A stretch of 64,000 nt of DNA, taken from Alphaproteobacteria bacterium. Its GTDB lineage: Bacteria; Pseudomonadota; Alphaproteobacteria; Rhodobacterales; Rhodobacteraceae. Positions 27,693-36,276 of the stretch are shown here, one piece after another. Location: NCBI GenBank assembly GCA_030431825.1, contig JAUIIJ010000009.1:1-64000 (forward strand), in the 5' to 3' direction. The stretch's first letter is position 1; every line of letters starts with the position of its first letter. Both the position numbers and the translations under genes were made by a program. The notes below the pieces were generated by a model, which did no database searches, had not been told where the DNA came from, and was given only the letters and a program-made list of their open reading frames with translations.

Positions 27693-27899
27693 TCAGCCAG
27701 AAGCGCGCGCCATGCAAACGCGGGGCGCACGATCGGTTCCGGTACGCATCTGCCCTCCGCAGGCGAGGCAATGATAGTAATCGGCGGCGACGGACCGATC
27801 AGCCCGCCATCGGCACTGCCGCGTCACGGTCGAGTTGCGCGAACGCCATGTGAAATAGGCCGCGACACCGATCAGGAGGAAGACCAGCAGGATCAGCAT
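27693..27899 (-). CDS. Small membrane protein with Cys-rich tail
   Basis: A 68-residue ORF with a strong N-terminal helix (LILLVFLLIGVAAYFTW) and a cytoplasmic tail containing CRWRADR and YHCLACGG. I recall similar short proteins with a CRW-R-DR motif in Rhodobacteraceae. The function is unknown; the paired cysteines could bind zinc. It lies 42 nt downstream of another small ORF on the same strand. The ribosome-binding site is weak. Confidence 0.55.
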   Translation of the reverse strand: MLILLVFLLIGVAAYFTWRSRNSTVTRQCRWRADRSVAADYYHCLACGGQMRTGTDRAPRVCMARASG

Positions 27900-27941
27900 C
27901 GCACCACCCTGCCGGTCGATCCGCGGAAGCCGTGGTTGCGC

Positions 27942-28091
27942 TCACGCCGCAGGGGCATATTCGAAATATTCGACCCGACCGGTTTCTTCGCCCTCGGGTG
28001 CGGGCTCGGGAACATAATATGCAAAGGCCTGCTCCAGGATTTCGAGAGCTTCGCGAACCGTGGGGTTCGGTGTTTTCTTGGGCGTATTCAT
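27942..28091 (-). CDS. 49-residue small protein (below ORF-track cutoff)
   Basis: This ORF is too short for the track. It starts ATGAATACGCCC, reads NTPKKTPNPTVREALEILEQ, and ends YFEYAPAA. A CGGAGAAATCC ribosome-binding site precedes the ATG. It is acidic and probably helical, then proline/glutamate-rich. The good start signal, clean helix and tyrosine-rich end suggest a real Roseobacter-type small protein, probably co-transcribed with the 68-residue membrane ORF. No function can be assigned. Confidence 0.55.
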   Translation of the reverse strand: MNTPKKTPNPTVREALEILEQAFAYYVPEPAPEGEETGRVEYFEYAPAA

Positions 28092-28438
28092 GGATTTCTC
28101 CGAGAGTTTCATGCCCTCCCTGACCGCAACCTAGTACTGATGACCGTGATTTGCATCCGACGTTTTTACAATTCCGTCATGCACGACCCGACGTCACGAC
28201 GCTCGGCCCGGGCAGCGGCAGAGAGCATCCCGTACACGTCTGATGGCCGACACTGGCCGGTCACGAAAAGCGGCGCCGGATTGGAGACGGGGCAGATCGC
28301 CAACCGGTCTCCCGGCGGCGACAAGCCTGTCCCGGTGGCGTGCGACGTACCTGCTGGTCCCGTCACCGCCACCGGAGAACGCCATGCTGCAAGACCCGTG
28401 TCCGGCGCTTGCGCCGCTTTCAGCAGCCGGGTGAACGA
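28092..28438. other. Intergenic region without supported gene
   Basis: About 350 bp between the small ORF pair and the sdhB stop. Track ORFs here (68 and 63 residues on minus, part of the long 327-residue ORF on plus) overlap in several frames, lack ribosome-binding sites and resemble nothing I know. I see no clear terminator for sdhB. Confidence 0.4.
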
Positions 28439-29218
28439 TCAGATCGAACGCTCGACCATCATATGTTTGATCTCGGCAATCGCCTTGGCCGGGTTCAGAC
28501 CCTTGGGGCAGGTCTTGGCACAGTTCATGATCGTGTGGCAGCGATAGAGCTTGTACGGGTCTTCAAGCTCGTCCAGCCGTTCCCCGGTCGCCTCGTCACG
28601 GCTGTCGATGATCCAGCGATAGGCGTGCAGCAGCGCCGCAGGGCCGAGGTAACGATCGCCGTTCCACCAGTAGGACGGGCAGGATGTGGAACAAGACGCA
28701 CACATCACGCATTCATAGAGACCGTCCAGCTTCTTGCGATCCTCGATGGACTGCTTCCATTCCTTGGCCGGGCGGTTGGTCTTGGTTTCGAGCCACGGCA
28801 TGATGCTGGCATGCTGGGCGTAGAAATGTGTGAGGTCCGGGATCAGGTCCTTGACCACCGGCATGTGCGGCAGCGGATAGATACTCACGTCACCCTTGAT
28901 CTCATCCAACCCGTAGATGCAGGCGAGCGTGTTGATACCGTCGATGTTCATCGCACATGACCCGCAAATCCCCTCGCGGCAGGAACGGCGGAATGTCAAT
29001 GTCGGGTCGATTTCGTTCTTGATCTTGATCAGCGCGTCCAGAACCATCGGGCCGCATTTGTCCATATCAAGGAAATAGGTATCCACACGCGGATTCTGAC
29101 CGTCATCCGGGGTCCAGCGATAGATCTGGAACTTGCGCACATTCGTGGCGTCTTCGGGCTTTGGCCAGGTCTTGCCGGTGGTGATTCGGCTGTTCTTGGG
29201 AAGCGTCAGTTGGACCAT
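28439..29218 (-). CDS. sdhB: Succinate dehydrogenase iron-sulfur subunit
   Basis: SdhB carries electrons from FAD to quinone through [2Fe-2S], [4Fe-4S] and [3Fe-4S] clusters. The three cysteine groups are visible: [22 protein letters not shown] and [12 protein letters not shown]. The 259-residue length is normal. The start at 29218 ([12 protein letters not shown]) is used; the track's first 48 residues are non-coding. It is separated from sdhA by two unrelated genes (sulfotransferase and FkbM methyltransferase), which is unusual. Confidence 0.98.
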   Translation of the reverse strand: MVQLTLPKNSRITTGKTWPKPEDATNVRKFQIYRWTPDDGQNPRVDTYFLDMDKCGPMVLDALIKIKNEIDPTLTFRRSCREGICGSCAMNIDGINTLACIYGLDEIKGDVSIYPLPHMPVVKDLIPDLTHFYAQHASIMPWLETKTNRPAKEWKQSIEDRKKLDGLYECVMCASCSTSCPSYWWNGDRYLGPAALLHAYRWIIDSRDEATGERLDELEDPYKLYRCHTIMNCAKTCPKGLNPAKAIAEIKHMMVERSI

Positions 29219-29291
29219 TGCAAATACCTCACTGGGCGGAAAGTTGGGTGTGGCGGTTCGGACCACGTGTATGTCGGTGCAGGGCGGCGCA

Positions 29292-30008
29292 TCAGTTTCG
29301 CACCTCCCATCGTGTGAACAGGGCGTCAAGCAAGCGGGGCCGTGCGCCCCCCCTGCCATCACCGGTACTGCGCAGGATGTCCCGAAGCTCGAGCCCCGCC
29401 CCGGCGAGTTCGGACATCACCCTGCTGGGCGGAGCGATGTCGTCGAACCGGTTGGTCAGCGACAGTTCCAGGATCACAAAGTCGCAGCGCAGCAGCGTCT
29501 GGGCGGCACCCTGCAAGACCTCGAGTTCGAAGCCCTCGGTGTCGATCTTGAGACCGACGCGTCCGGGATAGTTTGCCATGATCCGATCCAGCGGCACCAC
29601 CGGAACGGTGCGTATGTCATAGCTTGTGACCCCTTTTGCCATAGGACCCGCAATCGGCTTGAACCCGGCCATTGCGGGGTTTCTGCCCTTGCGCAAGACG
29701 GGGATCCGCAAGTCCATCCGGCCTGAATCCGCGCCGACGGCGCAGGCGTGGAAATCGAAATCTGCGGGCGCACCATTCGCGATCGTCGCGGCTTCGGCCT
29801 CGGGACGCGGATCGATCAGCACGAATTTCCGGTCGGCAAAGGCGCGGTAAAGCTGCGGCGTACCGGTATGTACCCCGACATCGACAATCACATCGGTTTC
29901 GGCTCCAAAACCACGCAGATAATCCTCCTGCCGCCCCTTGTCGGGGACCGCCACAAGACCGCGTTGCCGCAACGCCTTGCGGAACATATGATCGCTGATC
30001 GCCCTCAC
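29292..30008 (-). CDS. FkbM family methyltransferase inserted in the sdh operon
   Basis: A 238-residue SAM-dependent methyltransferase of the FkbM type. The SAM-binding loop is [18 protein letters not shown], with the acidic ribose-contact region [13 protein letters not shown], and later [17 protein letters not shown], the FkbM hallmark. Such enzymes O-methylate sugars or polyketides. It starts with GTG overlapping the sulfotransferase stop by 4 nt, so the two are coupled. It lies 73 nt before sdhB. Its target is probably a surface glycan or small molecule (inference). Confidence 0.83.
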   Translation of the reverse strand: MRAISDHMFRKALRQRGLVAVPDKGRQEDYLRGFGAETDVIVDVGVHTGTPQLYRAFADRKFVLIDPRPEAEAATIANGAPADFDFHACAVGADSGRMDLRIPVLRKGRNPAMAGFKPIAGPMAKGVTSYDIRTVPVVPLDRIMANYPGRVGLKIDTEGFELEVLQGAAQTLLRCDFVILELSLTNRFDDIAPPSRVMSELAGAGLELRDILRSTGDGRGGARPRLLDALFTRWEVRN

Positions 30009-30826
30009 GACGCGAACAGCCCCTGATTTCCAGCGATCAATTCTCTGATCGCGCGCCGTGCGGCGCGGTCGAGCTTGAGCTGATTTACAAGGCGCTGAAA
30101 TTCGACACTGCCGGTGTTCATGCGAACCTTTCTGCGTCCGCGTGCCGGGCTCAGCGCCGCGATCTCTGTTGCGGACAGCCCCGCATGATGCAGGAGTTGT
30201 TGGCCTGGACGCTCGGGCGTCGGCTCATCCTCGACACGAAAAAACCGTGCGCGGGTCGGGCCGACCGCAAGTTCAAGGCGACGTTGCACATCGCTCCAGT
30301 CTCGGCATGCTTCGGTCTCGGACAGGAATTCGGCGAGCGTCCCGGTATAACCATCGGAACAGATCGCCTGACTGTGCACGCTGCGTTTCCATGCATCCAT
30401 ACCACGGGTGTAGATTGCGTAATCGGGACGCAACGGCGCGAACGCCCGCTCAAGCGCATCGACGATGGGCTCGAGTTGCGGATAGAGCGATACCGTACCG
30501 CCATTTCCCGGCATTGCGCCCAACAGGTTCTCGTGGCTGAGAAGCACCGTGCCCGCGTCCTGCCGCAATATCGCATCGCGCAGAAGCATTGCGCATTCAC
30601 GCAAGCGCATCATCCGCTTGTCAGACGGTCGCAGGCTGAACCGCATGGCCGCATTGCCCAGATCGCGCGTCGCCGAGCCCTTGACAGGCGTCAGTATCGC
30701 GAGCCGCCCGGCCAGTTTGTCACGGTTGCGGCCCAGAAAATGCTGCAACGACGTCGAACCGGTCTTCTGAACACCACAATGGATGATCAGGCGCTTGGCT
30801 GTGCTGCTGTCTGGTCCCGTGTCCAA
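30005..30826 (-). CDS. Sulfotransferase-like protein inserted in the sdh operon
   Basis: A 273-residue protein with the PAPS-dependent sulfotransferase P-loop-like 5'-phosphosulfate motif HCGVQKTGSTSLQHFLGRN at the N-terminus and a probable 3'-phosphate-binding stretch YTRGMDAWKRSVHS. There is no signal peptide. The TTG start at 30826 follows GGAGCAAGGGCT and lies 15 nt after the sdhA stop, so it should be co-transcribed with sdh. Similar proteins act on carbohydrates or lipids; the acceptor is unknown. Confidence 0.8.
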   Translation of the reverse strand: MDTGPDSSTAKRLIIHCGVQKTGSTSLQHFLGRNRDKLAGRLAILTPVKGSATRDLGNAAMRFSLRPSDKRMMRLRECAMLLRDAILRQDAGTVLLSHENLLGAMPGNGGTVSLYPQLEPIVDALERAFAPLRPDYAIYTRGMDAWKRSVHSQAICSDGYTGTLAEFLSETEACRDWSDVQRRLELAVGPTRARFFRVEDEPTPERPGQQLLHHAGLSATEIAALSPARGRRKVRMNTGSVEFQRLVNQLKLDRAARRAIRELIAGNQGLFAS

Positions 30827-30841
30827 AGCCCTTGCTCCGCC

Positions 30842-32650
30842 CTAGAACGTCCGGGCTTTGGGCGCGATCTTCTTGAGACTGATACCGCCCTCGGCTTCGG
30901 TGGACAGCGGGTCGACCACCACGGGACGGTAGGACAAGTCCACGTTGCGTCCGTTTACCCGGCTTATCGTGTGAACCCGCCAGTCGTCATCGTTACGATC
31001 GGGGAAATCTTCATGCGCGTGCGCCCCCCGGCTCTCATGACGTGCCTCGGCCCCGGTGATGGTGGCCAGCGCGTTCGGCATCAGGTTGGTCAGTTCCAGC
31101 GTCTCCATGAGGTCGCTGTTCCACACCAGACTGCGATCCGTGACGCGCAGGTCCGACATCTTGGCCGCGACCTCGTCCATGCGCTTGACACCTTCGGCGA
31201 GGGTCTTGGATGTGCGGAACACGGCGGCATCGGCCTGCATGCATTTCTGCATCTCAAGGCGCAATTCGGCAGTCGGAACCGACCCCTGCGCATTGCGCAG
31301 CGTGTCGAACCGATCAAAGGCGGCATCGACCGACGCCTGGTTCAGTGCGGCATTCGCCTTGGACGGATCAACAACCTTGCCCGCACGAATGGCGGCGGCG
31401 CGGCCGAACACGACCAGGTCGATCAACGAATTCGAGCCCAGGCGGTTGGCCCCGTGCACCGAAGCGCATCCCGCTTCTCCAACCGCCATCAGACCCGGCA
31501 CCACCGCGTTCTGATCCTCTGCGGTCGGGTTGAGCACTTCTCCCCAATAGTTCGTGGGAATGCCGCCCATGTTATAATGCACCGTCGGAATGACCGGGAT
31601 CGGTTCCTTGGTGACGTCGACCCCGGCAAAAATCCTGGCGCTCTCCGAGATTCCCGGCAGCCGTTCCGCCAGCGCTTCCGGCGGCAGGTGCGACAGGTTC
31701 AGGTGGATATGGTCGCCTTCGGCACCGACTCCCCTGCCCTCGCGGATTTCCATGGTCATCGAGCGGCTGACATAATCGCGCGGGGCGAGGTCCTTGTACT
31801 GCGGGGCATAGCGCTCCATGAACCGCTCGCCTTCCGAGTTGGTCAGGTAACCGCCCTCACCGCGCGCGCCTTCGGTAATCAGGCAGCCGGAACCGTAGAT
31901 ACCGGTAGGGTGGAACTGGACAAATTCCATATCCTGCAACGGCAGACCGGCGCGGGCCACCATACCACCGCCGTCGCCGGTGCAGGTATGCGCCGACGTG
32001 GCACTGAAATAGGCGCGGCCATAGCCACCGGTGGCCAGAACCACCATCTTGGCGCTGAACACGTGCATGGTCCCGTCGTCGAGTTTCCAGCAGACCACCC
32101 CCTGACAGGCACCGTCTTCGGTCATGATCAGGTCGATTGCGAAATACTCGACGTAGAATTCGGCATTGTTCTTGAGGCTCTGTCCGTAAAGCGTGTGCAG
32201 GATCGCGTGTCCGGTCCTGTCCGCGGCGGCGCAGGTCCGTTGCACCGGGGGACCATCGCCGAACTCGGTCGTGTGCCCCCCAAAGGGCCGCTGATAGATC
32301 TTCCCCTCTTCGGTGCGGCTGAAGGGCACGCCGTAATGCTCAAGCTCATACACCGCCTTGGGGGCCTCGCGCGCCAGGTATTCCATCGCGTCCGTGTCGC
32401 CCAGCCAGTCCGATCCCTTGACCGTGTCGTACATGTGCCACTGCCAGTTGTCGGGCCCCATGTTGGAAAGCGAAGCCGCAATACCGCCCTGCGCGGCAAC
32501 CGTGTGCGACCGCGTCGGGAAAACCTTGGTTACACAGGCGGTCCGAAGGCCCTGCTCCGCCATGCCCAGGGTCGCGCGAAGACCCGCGCCCCCTGCTCCG
32601 ACGACCACGACGTCATATTCATGCGTCTCGTATTCGTATGTTGCAGTCAT
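30842..32650 (-). CDS. sdhA: Succinate dehydrogenase flavoprotein subunit
   Basis: SdhA oxidises succinate to fumarate. The N-terminal FAD dinucleotide motif is [13 protein letters not shown], the histidine for covalent FAD is H49 in [11 protein letters not shown], and the active-site region [21 protein letters not shown] is intact. The 602-residue length is standard. The gene lies 23 nt after sdhD, and its 3' neighbour is the inserted sulfotransferase gene instead of sdhB. Confidence 0.98.
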   Translation of the reverse strand: MTATYEYETHEYDVVVVGAGGAGLRATLGMAEQGLRTACVTKVFPTRSHTVAAQGGIAASLSNMGPDNWQWHMYDTVKGSDWLGDTDAMEYLAREAPKAVYELEHYGVPFSRTEEGKIYQRPFGGHTTEFGDGPPVQRTCAAADRTGHAILHTLYGQSLKNNAEFYVEYFAIDLIMTEDGACQGVVCWKLDDGTMHVFSAKMVVLATGGYGRAYFSATSAHTCTGDGGGMVARAGLPLQDMEFVQFHPTGIYGSGCLITEGARGEGGYLTNSEGERFMERYAPQYKDLAPRDYVSRSMTMEIREGRGVGAEGDHIHLNLSHLPPEALAERLPGISESARIFAGVDVTKEPIPVIPTVHYNMGGIPTNYWGEVLNPTAEDQNAVVPGLMAVGEAGCASVHGANRLGSNSLIDLVVFGRAAAIRAGKVVDPSKANAALNQASVDAAFDRFDTLRNAQGSVPTAELRLEMQKCMQADAAVFRTSKTLAEGVKRMDEVAAKMSDLRVTDRSLVWNSDLMETLELTNLMPNALATITGAEARHESRGAHAHEDFPDRNDDDWRVHTISRVNGRNVDLSYRPVVVDPLSTEAEGGISLKKIAPKARTF

Positions 32651-32673
32651 ATTCGTTTAATCCCTGGCGCGTC

Positions 32674-33045
32674 TCAGAGCGCGATTTTGACAAGAGCGAA
32701 GAGGCCCGCTGCGATAAGTGTGTAGGCAAAGGCACCCACGGCGATATAGGCCAGTTTGGCCGCTGTTCCGCCCATGTAGTCCTCGATCGCTTCCTGCGCC
32801 TCGTATTTGACGTGGTTGATCCCCACGATCAGCGTCAGCGCCGTCAGGATGGCCGGGAATGGCCGCCCGAAATAGGCGATCACCTCTTCATGCGTACCAC
32901 CAAGACCGATACCGAAGGTAAAGATGAACGGCGGCACCAGAACGCAAAGCAGGATGGAACTGACCAGCATCTGCCAGTGATGGTCGGTTCCGTGCCGCGA
33001 TGATCCCAGTCCTTCGGCGCGTTTGCGGTCGGTAAGATATCTCAT
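32674..33045 (-). CDS. sdhD: Succinate dehydrogenase membrane anchor subunit
   Basis: A 123-residue three-helix anchor of complex II. The start at 33045 (MRYLTDRKRAEGLG) has a GGAGAG ribosome-binding site; the upstream track extension is an sdhC shadow. Histidine-containing helix ends (GINHVKYEAQEAIEDY) are suited to heme and quinone binding. It starts 11 nt after sdhC. Confidence 0.95.
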   Translation of the reverse strand: MRYLTDRKRAEGLGSSRHGTDHHWQMLVSSILLCVLVPPFIFTFGIGLGGTHEEVIAYFGRPFPAILTALTLIVGINHVKYEAQEAIEDYMGGTAAKLAYIAVGAFAYTLIAAGLFALVKIAL

Positions 33046-33056
33046 GGTCACTCTCC

Positions 33057-33446
33057 TTACACCGCGATCGCCGTAATGATGGTCAGCACCGTGGCTCCGA
33101 TGAACATGCCAAGGCCCATGCGCTCGGACACGCCGACTTCCAGCAGATAGCCGAAATCCCAGATGACATGCCGGAGGCGCCCCAGAACATGATACCAGAT
33201 CGCCCATGTTGCCAGCAGCATCAGGATATCGCCAACGACACTGCGCAACAGGCCGTCAACCACGGCGAACGCGCTCTCGGATGTCGCCGCCGTCAGCAGC
33301 CAGAGCACGATCAGAAACGCCGTACCCAGCGATGCGATGCCGGTAATGCGCACCATGATGGATGAGATCGAGGTCATCTGTGGGCGGTAGTATTGCCCGA
33401 TCATAAACGGAGATAGCGGGCGATTGCCCCGATTGACGTCAGCCAT
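33057..33446 (-). CDS. sdhC: Succinate dehydrogenase cytochrome b556 subunit
   Basis: A 129-residue heme b subunit of complex II. The start at 33446 (ADVNRGNRPLSPF) has an AAGGACC ribosome-binding site. The family motif RPLSPFMIGQYYRPQMTSI and the heme-ligand region YHVLGRLRHVIWDFG are present, with three hydrophobic helices. First gene of the sdh operon; a paired palindrome lies 116-147 nt upstream. Confidence 0.96.
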   Translation of the reverse strand: MADVNRGNRPLSPFMIGQYYRPQMTSISSIMVRITGIASLGTAFLIVLWLLTAATSESAFAVVDGLLRSVVGDILMLLATWAIWYHVLGRLRHVIWDFGYLLEVGVSERMGLGMFIGATVLTIITAIAV

Positions 33447-33521
33447 GGCGGGTCCTTTGCAGATGCTTTTGCCCGTTTTTAAACCTTTTTTTCCCGCTGT
33501 CACCCATGCACGACATGATTA

Positions 33522-33547
33522 GGCGCGGTTTTTTGGCGCGGTTTTTC
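33522..33547. repeat. Tandem 13-bp repeat upstream of sdhC
   Basis: GGCGCGGTTTTTT followed directly by GGCGCGGTTTTTC, 12 of 13 bases identical. It lies between the paired GTGATCAC sites and sdhC, in the presumed promoter zone. Confidence 0.6.
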
Positions 33548-33561
33548 AGTTTAGCGCAAAC

Positions 33562-33593
33562 TTGTGATCACGGCTCGCACAGCTGTGATCACA
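33562..33593. promoter_or_regulatory. Paired GTGATCAC operator upstream of sdhC
   Basis: TTGTGATCACG and TGTGATCACA have palindrome centres exactly 21 bp apart. The same 32-nt arrangement lies upstream of sucC. It ends 116 nt before the sdhC start. A dimeric regulator bound twice on one DNA face is implied; the GntR-family TCA activator AkgR of Rhodobacter is the best candidate by function. I do not recall its site with certainty. Confidence 0.65.
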
Positions 33594-33642
33594 TATCTGC
33601 GTGCGTTCGTGCAGCCGAAATCCGCGTGTGACCGAGTCGCGG

Positions 33643-34350
33643 TCAACGGCTATGAACCATCGGCTCTGCGGCACCCGCGCGCGTTGCGGTCTGACGTGTG
33701 ACTTCGCGTAGAAGTTTCTTGCGGATCCGATCCGGATACTCGCGGAAACTCGATGCTGTGATCACAAAAGCGCCCTCGCCCACGATGACGTTCTCGAAGA
33801 AATATGCGGTCAGGTCCGGTTCGGAAGCCTCGATCGCAATGGCGTTGACGGTGATCCCGGCGCGCAACAGGCTCTGATGCGTGTCGCGCGGTGGCTGTCC
33901 TTCGTTGGACGGGCCATCCCCGGACACGTCGATGAGAAGTCGGCTGCACTGTCTGACCTGTTCGAACGCCGGCAGGACGAATGCCATAGCGTCGCCGATC
34001 GCCGTGGAGTAATTGCGCCAGATCCGCGGGCTTGTGGCGACAAGGTCGGCAAACTGCTCGACGGCATCAAAGCTGTCCAGCGTTGTCCACGGAATCGCGA
34101 CCTGCTGTCGGCTTGCGCCGCTCCACTGCACCAGCATCACCTGTGCCCGGCCACGCACCAGGGCCTCGGCGATGACGCCGTCCCGAAGCGCAAGCGCCAA
34201 GCCGTCCATCTGCAAGCGGTATTCCTCGTGATCGACAGAGCCGGAGACATCTACCGCGAGGGCCAGGGCCAGGTCACAGGCGAATACCCGCCCGACTGTT
34301 CCGGCCGACAGGAGCAGGCACAGAAGAGATATCCGGAACAGGGCGAACAT
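33643..34350 (-). CDS. DUF1194 (VWA-like) secreted protein
   Basis: A 235-residue protein with an N-terminal signal peptide (ISLLCLLLSAGTVGRVFA) and a von Willebrand A-like fold. The metal-ion site motif DVSGSVD is at residues 34-40, and LIDVSGDGPSNEGQ follows. DUF1194 proteins are periplasmic and of unknown function. It lies upstream of sdhC on the same strand but is separated by about 200 nt with the paired operator, so it is probably a separate unit. Confidence 0.87.
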   Translation of the reverse strand: MFALFRISLLCLLLSAGTVGRVFACDLALALAVDVSGSVDHEEYRLQMDGLALALRDGVIAEALVRGRAQVMLVQWSGASRQQVAIPWTTLDSFDAVEQFADLVATSPRIWRNYSTAIGDAMAFVLPAFEQVRQCSRLLIDVSGDGPSNEGQPPRDTHQSLLRAGITVNAIAIEASEPDLTAYFFENVIVGEGAFVITASSFREYPDRIRKKLLREVTRQTATRAGAAEPMVHSR

Positions 34351-34462
34351 GGCCGAGAGGCTACGAAATCGGGCCGCGCCTGCCTATCCGGTAAACGACA
34401 TGTTATTCTCTGGCCGGTGCGAACCCTGTACTATCCTAGCCGGTCCCGCCCCCCGCCGCAGC

Positions 34463-35497
34463 TCAGACCGGGATCAGCGCCCAGTAATCGAGATCGAGAA
34501 GAACCTCGGGGCGGTATTTGCCATCCTCGCCACGCAAGACGAAAGGAGCATGCCCCTTGGTCGCGACGAGCCGCAGGCGAATGGCTCCGACACCGGGTGC
34601 CGAGGTTTCGGCTTTATCGAGAACTTCGGACCAGGCATAAACCGTATCCCCGGACAGGCAGGGGTTGGCATGGGCACCTGAGTTCAGACCGACCAACATC
34701 TGCGCGTTTGCCAGCCCGTTGAAAGACAAGGCGCGCGCCATCGAAATGACATGTCCGCCATATATCAGGCGGCTGCCATCGGGCCGGGCGTTGACGTCGA
34801 AATGCACCTTGGCCGTGTTCTGCCACAGGCGCGTCGCCATCATGTGCTCGGCTTCCTCGATCGTCACCCCGTCGACGTGGTCGATCTGTTCGCCAACCTC
34901 GTAATCACCCCATCGGTGCCGTTCTCCGGCAAGCGAGAAATCGTAGCCGGTGAAATCCAGACCATCGGGAACCACCAGATCGTCCGCCGCCACCACCTTG
35001 GCGAGGTCGGGCACCACCGCTTCGGGCGCGGGCGCATCGACATTGCGTTTGCGCACCATCACCCAGCGGACATATTCCAGAACCTCTTCATCGTGCTGAT
35101 TCAGGCCACGGGTGCGGACATACACAACCCCGGTCTTGCCATTGCTGTTCTGCTTGACCCCGATCACCTCGGAGACCGATCGCAGGGTATCGCCGGGCCA
35201 GACCGGTCGCAGCCAGCGCCCCTCTGCATATCCGAGATTCGCGACGGCATTCAGCGACACGTCGGGCACCGTCTTGCCGAAAACCACGTGAAAAGCCACG
35301 AGATCATCCAGCGGGCTGCCCTTCAGGCCACAGTTCTGCGCAAACAGGTCGGACGAATGCAGCGCATGCCGCGCGGGATAGAGCATGTGGTACAGCGCGC
35401 GCTCTCCGGTCGTGACGGTGCGCGGCACCGGATGTTCGAGCACATCGCCAATTGCGTAATCCTCGAAAAACCGGCCGGAATTGGTCTTGGTCGCCAT
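34463..35497 (-). CDS. mch: Mesaconyl-CoA hydratase (2-methylfumaryl-CoA hydratase)
   Basis: This EMC-pathway enzyme hydrates mesaconyl-C1-CoA to beta-methylmalyl-CoA. The 344-residue protein is a double MaoC/hot-dog hydratase beginning ATKTNSGRFFEDYAIGDVLEHP, with an N-terminal hydratase domain and a second MaoC domain from about residue 170. Its start abuts the DUF1737 stop (no gap), and mcl2 heads the operon, which together make Mch much more likely than a generic MaoC hydratase. Confidence 0.92.
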   Translation of the reverse strand: MATKTNSGRFFEDYAIGDVLEHPVPRTVTTGERALYHMLYPARHALHSSDLFAQNCGLKGSPLDDLVAFHVVFGKTVPDVSLNAVANLGYAEGRWLRPVWPGDTLRSVSEVIGVKQNSNGKTGVVYVRTRGLNQHDEEVLEYVRWVMVRKRNVDAPAPEAVVPDLAKVVAADDLVVPDGLDFTGYDFSLAGERHRWGDYEVGEQIDHVDGVTIEEAEHMMATRLWQNTAKVHFDVNARPDGSRLIYGGHVISMARALSFNGLANAQMLVGLNSGAHANPCLSGDTVYAWSEVLDKAETSAPGVGAIRLRLVATKGHAPFVLRGEDGKYRPEVLLDLDYWALIPV

Positions 35498-35704
35498 CTA
35501 CTGCTCTCCCAGTTTCATGTCGGGGGTGTACTCCGCAGCGACGTCCTTGATCACCGCCTGCCCGCACCGCATGGTGCCGCTCGCCGCATCAAAGGTCTGT
35601 GTCGGCGAACCGTACAACGTCCAGCCCTTGGCCAGGGCTGCGCTGACCTTGTGACAGAACGCGGATGTGTCCTCTTCCGAGAGGAACCGGTAAATCTTGC
35701 TCAT
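35498..35704 (-). CDS. DUF1737 domain protein
   Basis: A 68-residue protein, SKIYRFLSEEDTSAFCHKVS at the N-terminus, then GWTLYGSPTQTFD and GQAVIKDV: the DUF1737 pattern. The start at 35704 is used because the 45 codons before it in the track are out of family. It lies between nnrU and mch with no spare space, so it is translated as part of the EMC operon. Function unknown. Confidence 0.85.
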   Translation of the reverse strand: MSKIYRFLSEEDTSAFCHKVSAALAKGWTLYGSPTQTFDAASGTMRCGQAVIKDVAAEYTPDMKLGEQ

Positions 35705-35715
35705 CTGATGTGTCC

Positions 35716-36270
35716 TTATTGCGGGAACGGCCAATATCCCAACCAGCCGTGAATCATGCCGATCACGCCAAGCAGCACGACCGATATCGCAAAGAACATC
35801 GCATCCTTGGCCAATGTTCCCGGTGCCGGTGGCGTCCATTCAGGCTCGGCACGGTTGATCACGATCACTTCGACCACCGCCCAGGCAAGCAGCCCGCCAA
35901 ACAGCACGATGGATGCGAGATCGCCATTCACCAGCAGGTGCGCAAACGCCCAGAGCTTGACCCCCGCGAGCATCGGATGCCGCACCCTGTTCAGGATCCG
36001 GCCCTTCTGGCCCGCCGGGCTGGCCAGCCATAAGGCAAATACCATCAGCGTGTTATTGATGTGGATCATGAAACTGGGCGGGGTCCAGACGGCGATATAG
36101 GGCGTCGCGCGAAAGCCGATCACCATCAGCACAATCGAGATCAACAACGCCAGCGCGACCGCCCCCTTGCCCGCATTGCCCATGGCAGCGCGCTGACCAG
36201 GCCGGAGGCGTTTGAACAGATGCGCCCCCCACCAAAGCGCCAATCCCAAAATCAGAAGACTCCAGCCCAT
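35716..36270 (-). CDS. NnrU family membrane protein
   Basis: A 184-residue polytopic membrane protein of the NnrU family. Hydrophobic helices flank RVRHPMLAGVKLWAFAHLLVNGD, the diagnostic loop with conserved His and Asn-Gly-Asp. NnrU was named from the nitric-oxide reductase region of Rhodobacter, but many copies, like this one, are not near denitrification genes. It lies 6 nt after mcl2. Its function is unknown; the NnrU/isoprenylcysteine-methyltransferase-like fold has been suggested. Confidence 0.85.
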   Translation of the reverse strand: MGWSLLILGLALWWGAHLFKRLRPGQRAAMGNAGKGAVALALLISIVLMVIGFRATPYIAVWTPPSFMIHINNTLMVFALWLASPAGQKGRILNRVRHPMLAGVKLWAFAHLLVNGDLASIVLFGGLLAWAVVEVIVINRAEPEWTPPAPGTLAKDAMFFAISVVLLGVIGMIHGWLGYWPFPQ

Positions 36271-36276
36271 CCCGGA

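Noticed and set aside
27564-28547. 327-residue plus-strand ORF across small minus-strand genes
   Set aside because: Arg/Gly-rich, no ribosome-binding site, no recognisable domain; it runs antisense through two better-supported small ORFs and the end of sdhB.
30185-32725. 846-residue ORF antisense to sdhA and the sulfotransferase gene
   Set aside because: High-GC shadow frame, His/Arg/Gln-rich without domains, entirely antisense to well-supported genes.
33757-33766. Third TGTGATCACA inside the DUF1194 gene
   Set aside because: It is a perfect 10-mer but single, inside coding sequence (FVITAS), and lacks the 21-bp partner. The 8-mer GTGATCAC also occurs in the YufP gene at 11761, so single copies are expected by chance.
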